Shown: positions 60,196 through 64,000 of the stretch, piece by piece
Layout: every line of letters starts with the position of its first letter
How positions within the stretch are numbered: position 1 is the stretch's first letter
Assembly (NCBI RefSeq): GCF_016907085.1
Contig: NZ_JAFBBJ010000001.1
Location: forward strand, 2,604,001-2,668,000
DNA from: Clavibacter michiganensis
GTDB lineage: Bacteria > Actinomycetota > Actinomycetes > Actinomycetales > Microbacteriaceae
Direction: 5' to 3'
DNA length: 64,000 nucleotides
The notes under the pieces: model-generated
What the model saw: only the letters and a program-made list of their open reading frames with translations
Database searches by the model: none
What the model was told of the DNA's origin: nothing
Program-made: the position numbers and the translations under genes

Positions 60196-60858
60196 ATGGC
60201 CGCATCCACCCGCATCCTCCCTCCCCGGATCAGCGACCCGCGGCTCGAGGGCCTCGCCGACGGCGACCCGTCCGACCTCGACGCGCACGCGTCCTTCGAG
60301 CGGCTGCGGTTCGCCGACGCCGACCTGACGGACGCCGACCTCGTCGACATCGGGTTCGAGGAGTGCGCGCTCGAGCGGATCCGCCTGCACGAGGCCGACC
60401 TCACCGCCGCGAGCCTCGTGGACGTGCTCGCCTCCCGCCTCGACGCGCCCGTGCTGAAGGCGCCCCGGATGCGCATGCGCGACGTGCGTCTCGAGGGCTC
60501 GCGCGTGGGGTCCGCCGAGCTCTACGACGCCACGCTCTCCTCGGTGCACATCACCGACTGCCGGCTCGGGTTCATGAACCTGCGCGGGTCGAAGATTACG
60601 GACCTGCTCATCACCGACTGCGCCATCGAGGAGCTCGACCTCCGCGGCACCGCCGGCATGCGCATCGCGTTCGCCCGCACCACCATCGGCACGCTCGACC
60701 TCGCCGACTCGAGCCTCACGCACCTGGATCTCCGCGGCGCCGAGATCATGGACCTCGACACCCCCGACGGCCTCCGCGGCGCCGTCCTCGACTCCACCCA
60801 GCTCATGGCGCTCGGCTCGGTCTTCGCGCGGCACTTCCGCGTGCGCGTCGAGGACTGA
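60196..60858 (+). CDS. Pentapeptide-repeat-like protein
   Basis: The 220-residue protein contains loosely spaced A(D/N)LXX-type units: FADADLTDADLVDIGFEECALERIRLHEADLTAASL, then MRDVRLEGSRVGSAELYDATLSSVHITDC, ELDLRGTAGMR and HLDLRGAEIMDLDTPDGL. These should fold into a right-handed quadrilateral beta-helix. Function varies in this group (gyrase protection in Qnr/MfpA, otherwise unknown). GGAGG precedes the ATG. Confidence 0.82.
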   Translation: MAASTRILPPRISDPRLEGLADGDPSDLDAHASFERLRFADADLTDADLVDIGFEECALERIRLHEADLTAASLVDVLASRLDAPVLKAPRMRMRDVRLEGSRVGSAELYDATLSSVHITDCRLGFMNLRGSKITDLLITDCAIEELDLRGTAGMRIAFARTTIGTLDLADSSLTHLDLRGAEIMDLDTPDGLRGAVLDSTQLMALGSVFARHFRVRVED

Positions 60859-60879
60859 GGGCGGAGCGGCCCGCGCGGA

Positions 60880-61911
60880 TCACCCGCCCGATGCCGCCCG
60901 GCGCGACGTGTCCGGGGAGGCCAGCAGCCACAGGAGGTAGAGGCCGCCGAGCGCGGAGGTCGCGAGCCCGACCGGGATCTGGAACGGGCTGAGCAGGCGC
61001 CCGGCCACGAGGTCCGCCACGCTCAGCAGCAGCGCGCCGACCACGAGCGCGGGGAGCATGCGGCCGCGGCTCCCGGGCATCATGCGACGGGCGAGGTGCG
61101 GTGCGGCGAGCGCGACGAACCCGACCGGGCCCACGGCCGCGACGCCGACCGCGGCCAGCGCGACGCCCGCCGCCAGCAGAGCGGTCCGCCACCTGCCGAC
61201 GTCGAGGCCGAGCGCGCGGGCGGTGTCGTCGCCCATCTCGAGCATGCGCAGCGGCGGCTCGCCGAGGAACGCGAGCGGCACGATCACGGCGAGCACGACG
61301 ACGGCCGGCGCGACCTGCGGCCACGAGATCCCGTTGAGCGTGCCGAAGCGCCAGGTCGCGGCGGCCTGGGCGAGCTCGAGGTCGCTGCGGGTGATGAGGA
61401 AGTCGTTGACCGAGGCGAGCATCGCCCCGACCGCGATGCCCACGAGCACGAGCCGCTCGCCCGTGGTCGCGGTGCGGGAGCTCATCAGGTGCACGGCGAA
61501 GGCGGTCGCGAAGCCGCCGACGACCGTGCCGAGCGCGATGGATCCGGCCGAGGAGGGCGCCGCGACGGTGGATCCCGTCACCAGGATCGCGACGAGCCCG
61601 CCGGTGGCCGCGCCCGTGCTGAAGCCGATGACGTCCGGGCTGCCGAGCGGGTTGCGCGAGACGCTCTGGAAGACCATGCCGCTGAGGCCGAGCGCCGCAC
61701 CGACCGCGATCGCGCACACCACGCGCGGCAGTCGCTGGTCGGCGACGATGAAGCGGGCCTGCGCGTCGCCGCCGCCGAGCAGGGCGTCGAGCACCTGGGC
61801 CGGCGACAGCGGGTAGGCGCCCGTGCCGAGGCCGACCGCGGCGGCGCCGAGGATCGCGAGCACGAGGATCCCGAGCACGATGCGGTCGCGCCGCGGGATG
61901 CGCGGTCTCAC
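60880..61911 (-). CDS. FecCD-family siderophore importer permease (second subunit)
   Basis: The 343-residue protein has ten helices and FecCD landmarks SVSRNPLGSPDVIGFSTGA, GDDTARALGLDVGRWR and GPVGFVALAAPHLARRM. The GTG start overlaps the upstream permease stop by four bases, so the pair forms a heterodimeric channel. The likely partner is the divergent lipoprotein at 62949. No ATPase lies within the window on this side. Confidence 0.9.
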   Translation of the reverse strand: MRPRIPRRDRIVLGILVLAILGAAAVGLGTGAYPLSPAQVLDALLGGGDAQARFIVADQRLPRVVCAIAVGAALGLSGMVFQSVSRNPLGSPDVIGFSTGAATGGLVAILVTGSTVAAPSSAGSIALGTVVGGFATAFAVHLMSSRTATTGERLVLVGIAVGAMLASVNDFLITRSDLELAQAAATWRFGTLNGISWPQVAPAVVVLAVIVPLAFLGEPPLRMLEMGDDTARALGLDVGRWRTALLAAGVALAAVGVAAVGPVGFVALAAPHLARRMMPGSRGRMLPALVVGALLLSVADLVAGRLLSPFQIPVGLATSALGGLYLLWLLASPDTSRRAASGG

Positions 61912-62918
61912 CGCGCGCCCGTCCGCCGGAGCACCAGGGCGAGCAGCACGGGCGCGCCGATGAACGCCGTGACGATGCCGGCCTCCAGCTCGCCGGGCCG
62001 CGCGACGATGCGGCCGAGCACGTCGGCGCCGAGCACGAGCAGGGGTCCGGCCGCCACGGATCCGAGCAGCACACGCCGCTCGCGGCGCCCGACGACCAGG
62101 CGCACCGCGTGCGGCACGACGAGCCCCACGAACGAGATCGGGCCGGCGACCGCGGTGGCGGCCCCGCACGCGAGCGTCACGAGGACGAAGCCCGCCAGCC
62201 GCACGCGCCCGACCGAGCTGCCGAGCGCGGTGGCCGTGTCGTCGCCGAGCGCGAGCACCGCGAGCGGGCGCACGAGCAGGAGCGCACCGACGACCACGAC
62301 GACCGTGAGCGGGAGGAGCCAGACGAGGTCGGCGGGGTCGCGCGAGGCCACGGATCCCACCACCCAGGAGCGGTAGTCGCCGAACGTGCGGGAGTCGGAG
62401 AGCGTGACGACGCCCGTGACGGAGGCGAGGCTCGCGGTGAGCGCGGTCCCGGCGAGGAGGAGGCGCGTCGGATCCGCGCGCGGCCCCGCCCGCATCCCGA
62501 CGAGCACCACGACCACGGCGGCGAGGGCGGCGCCGGCGAACGCGGGCCCCGCGTAGCCGGCGGCCGAGCCGACGCCGAAGACCGCCACGCTGAGCACCAC
62601 GGCGAGCGACGCGCCCGCGTTGACGCCGAGAAGGCCCGGCTCCGCGAGCGGGTTGCGGGTCATGGCCTGCATCACGACGCCCGCGACCGCGAGGAGCACG
62701 CCGACCGCCACGGCGAGGAGCGTGCGCGGGGCCCGCAGCTGCCAGACGATGATCGCGTCGCGGCTGCCGTCGTCCGGGTGCTGGATCGCGCGCCACACGG
62801 AGTCGAGGGCGATGTCGCGGGATCCGGTCGCGAGGCTCACGGCGACGAGCGCGACGAGCGCGGCGAGGGCCACGACCGCGACGGCGGAGGCGGCGGGCGC
62901 GGATCGGGTCGGTGGCAT
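61908..62918 (-). CDS. FecCD-family siderophore importer permease (first subunit)
   Basis: The 336-residue protein has TM helices throughout and motifs AMTRNPLAEPGLLGVNAGAS, GDDTATALGSSVGRVR and ISFVGLVVPHAVRLVVGRRE. Together with the next gene it resembles FepD/FepG. The ATG lies about six bases downstream of the DtxR-like box, so iron should repress it. No ribosome site is evident. Confidence 0.92.
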   Translation of the reverse strand: MPPTRSAPAASAVAVVALAALVALVAVSLATGSRDIALDSVWRAIQHPDDGSRDAIIVWQLRAPRTLLAVAVGVLLAVAGVVMQAMTRNPLAEPGLLGVNAGASLAVVLSVAVFGVGSAAGYAGPAFAGAALAAVVVVLVGMRAGPRADPTRLLLAGTALTASLASVTGVVTLSDSRTFGDYRSWVVGSVASRDPADLVWLLPLTVVVVVGALLLVRPLAVLALGDDTATALGSSVGRVRLAGFVLVTLACGAATAVAGPISFVGLVVPHAVRLVVGRRERRVLLGSVAAGPLLVLGADVLGRIVARPGELEAGIVTAFIGAPVLLALVLRRTGAR

Positions 62919-62923
62919 GGCCG

Positions 62924-62942
62924 GGTAAGGCTACCCTAAGCT
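62924..62942. promoter_or_regulatory. DtxR/IdeR-like iron box between divergent siderophore genes
   Basis: On the minus strand it reads TTAGGGTAGCCTTACC, matching most positions of the 19-base DtxR consensus (TTAGGTTAGSCTAACCTAA). On the plus strand it covers the TAAGCT -10 of the binding protein gene, six bases before its GTG. Repression of both divergent units in iron-replete cells follows. Confidence 0.75.
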
Positions 62943-62948
62943 GCCTCG

Positions 62949-64000
62949 GTGATCATCGCCTCCCCGCCCCGCCCCGACACCCGACCCGACCGCCGTCCCA
63001 CCCGCCGCCGCGGCCTCGCGGGCCTCGCGGTCGCCGCCGCCGTCCTCGTCGCGCTCACCGCGTGCGCCGCGCCCGCCGCATCGTCCGGATCCGCCTCCGG
63101 TCCCGGCACGGGCACCGCGGCCGACCCCGCCGGCACCGGCTACACCACCCCGCGCACCATGCCCGAGGGCAAGGGCAGCGGCCAGCCCGACGGCGTCTTC
63201 CCGCGCACCGTCGTCCACTTCGCGGGCACGACCACCATCCCGGCGGCGCCCCAGCGCGTCGCCGTCATCTCGACCGGCCAGGCCGACTCCCTGCTCACCC
63301 TCGGGATCGTCCCCGTCGCCTCCACGGCGGCCGACGGCGCGGCCGTCGTCCCCGACTACCTCACCCGCGCGTTCCCGGAGGACGCCGACGCGCTCGCCGC
63401 CGTCGCGCCGCTCGGCGACCGCATCTCGCCCGACATCGAGAGCGTCGCGGCCGCGAAGCCCGACCTGATCCTCATGAACGTCACCGGCAAGGACGCGGCC
63501 TCGCTCTACGCGAGCCTCTCCGCCATCGCGCCCACGGTCGCGACGCAGGGCACGGGCCTCTACTGGAAGCAGGACCTCCTGCTCCTCGCCGACGCCGTCG
63601 GCCGCACCCAGCAGGCCGCCTCCTGGCTCGACTCCTACCAGTCCGACGCTGCCGCGTTCGGCGCGGGCCTCGCCGACCGCCCGGCCGTCTCGTTCCTCCG
63701 CTCCTCGGCCGACCGCATCCGCGTCTTCGGCGTGGCGTCCTTCGCCGGATCCGTGGCCGAGGACGCGGGCCTCCCGCGCCCGGAAGAGCAGGACTTCACG
63801 GACCAGACCTCGCGCGACATCAGCGAGGAGCAGATCGACCTGGCCGAGGGCGACCACGTGTTCGCGGGCGTGCAGGGTGGCGACGAGACGGCGCTCACCG
63901 GCCTGCCGCTCTGGCCGACGCTGCAGGCGGTGGAGGACGACGCGGTCACCTTCGTGGACGACGACGTGTTCTACCTCAACACCGGTCCGACGGCGGCGCG
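62949..64000 (+). CDS. Siderophore-binding lipoprotein, iron ABC importer (3' end outside window)
   Basis: The GTG at 62949, six bases after TAAGCT, opens a frame that runs off the right edge (about 350 codons visible). It has a signal peptide with lipobox LTAC (Cys39), a Ser/Gly linker, then the class III binding fold: PQRVAVISTGQADSLLTLGIVPVASTA in the first lobe, a KPDLILMN pivot helix and the FVDDDVFYLNTGPTAA stretch near the end. It should capture a ferric siderophore for the divergent permeases. The frame has no stop codon to base 64000. Confidence 0.88.
   Translation, partial: MIIASPPRPDTRPDRRPTRRRGLAGLAVAAAVLVALTACAAPAASSGSASGPGTGTAADPAGTGYTTPRTMPEGKGSGQPDGVFPRTVVHFAGTTTIPAAPQRVAVISTGQADSLLTLGIVPVASTAADGAAVVPDYLTRAFPEDADALAAVAPLGDRISPDIESVAAAKPDLILMNVTGKDAASLYASLSAIAPTVATQGTGLYWKQDLLLLADAVGRTQQAASWLDSYQSDAAAFGAGLADRPAVSFLRSSADRIRVFGVASFAGSVAEDAGLPRPEEQDFTDQTSRDISEEQIDLAEGDHVFAGVQGGDETALTGLPLWPTLQAVEDDAVTFVDDDVFYLNTGPTAA

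Overview
The window is GC-rich actinobacterial DNA, about 70 percent GC or more by eye. Codons end in G or C, GTG starts are common, and the gene repertoire (phosphoketolase, actinobacterial PEP carboxylase, TetR/SDR pairs, secreted Ala/Pro-rich proteins, a secreted polyester-hydrolase-like enzyme) fits a member of Microbacteriaceae. A plant-associated Clavibacter-like bacterium is my best guess, but it rests on general resemblance and not on a database match. No rRNA, tRNA, CRISPR array, transposase or integrase was seen.

Layout, left to right. 1-4.7 kb: the 3' part of an Fe-siderophore/cobalamin-type ABC importer cassette (binding protein, permease, ATPase), a uronate-dehydrogenase-like epimerase and an MFS exporter. 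4.8-7.5 kb: PEP carboxylase (ppc). 7.6-12.9 kb: an accessory segment with two TetR regulators, an SDR, an ABC-2-like membrane protein, an amidohydrolase and a tiny secreted protein. A second, decayed copy of the ppc 3' end closes it, so the segment looks inserted. 13-19.4 kb: threonine aldolase, a Nudix hydrolase, a sulfide:quinone-reductase-like flavoprotein, an Asp23/Gls24-aquaporin-Asp23/Gls24 stress operon and a DUF805 protein. 19.5-21.4 kb: an AbiE-type (type IV) toxin-antitoxin pair. 21.4-24.5 kb: a Nat-type ABC exporter and small membrane proteins. 24.5-28.4 kb: a sugar-lactone/SDR group and a second TetR/SDR pair, paralogous to the one at 7.7-9.1 kb and carrying the same operator. 28.4-34.2 kb: a NarL-type two-component system, an EmrB-type exporter, a hydrolase and a membrane protein.

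34.2-37.8 kb: a CrtI-like desaturase, a UbiA prenyltransferase and a GT1 glycosyltransferase, read as a carotenoid or isoprenoid tailoring set. 37.9-41.0 kb: SDR/MerR with a long-spacer promoter, then ohrR-ohr-doxX for organic peroxide defence. 41.1-44.2 kb: small enzymes, an epoxide hydrolase and a lower-GC AAA ATPase with its own inverted-repeat promoter. 44.3-52.1 kb: a ribose/galactofuranose-type ABC importer with two permeases, one binding protein, two full-length double-domain ATPases and a LacI regulator with a clear operator. 52.3-60.9 kb: manganese catalase, the secreted polyester-hydrolase-like enzyme, a second tiny secreted Cys protein, phosphoketolase, two related large secreted proteins and a pentapeptide-repeat protein. 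60.9-64 kb: a second siderophore importer, divergently transcribed around a DtxR-like iron box and cut by the window edge.

Two themes run through the window. First, many genes appear leaderless: a -10-like hexamer (TANNNT or a close variant) ends exactly 6-7 nt before the ATG or GTG, and I used this to choose several starts. Second, several regulators have recognisable palindromic operators (TetR, LacI, DtxR, MerR, OhrR and AbiEi candidates). All family calls are from reading translated sequence by eye; no search was run.
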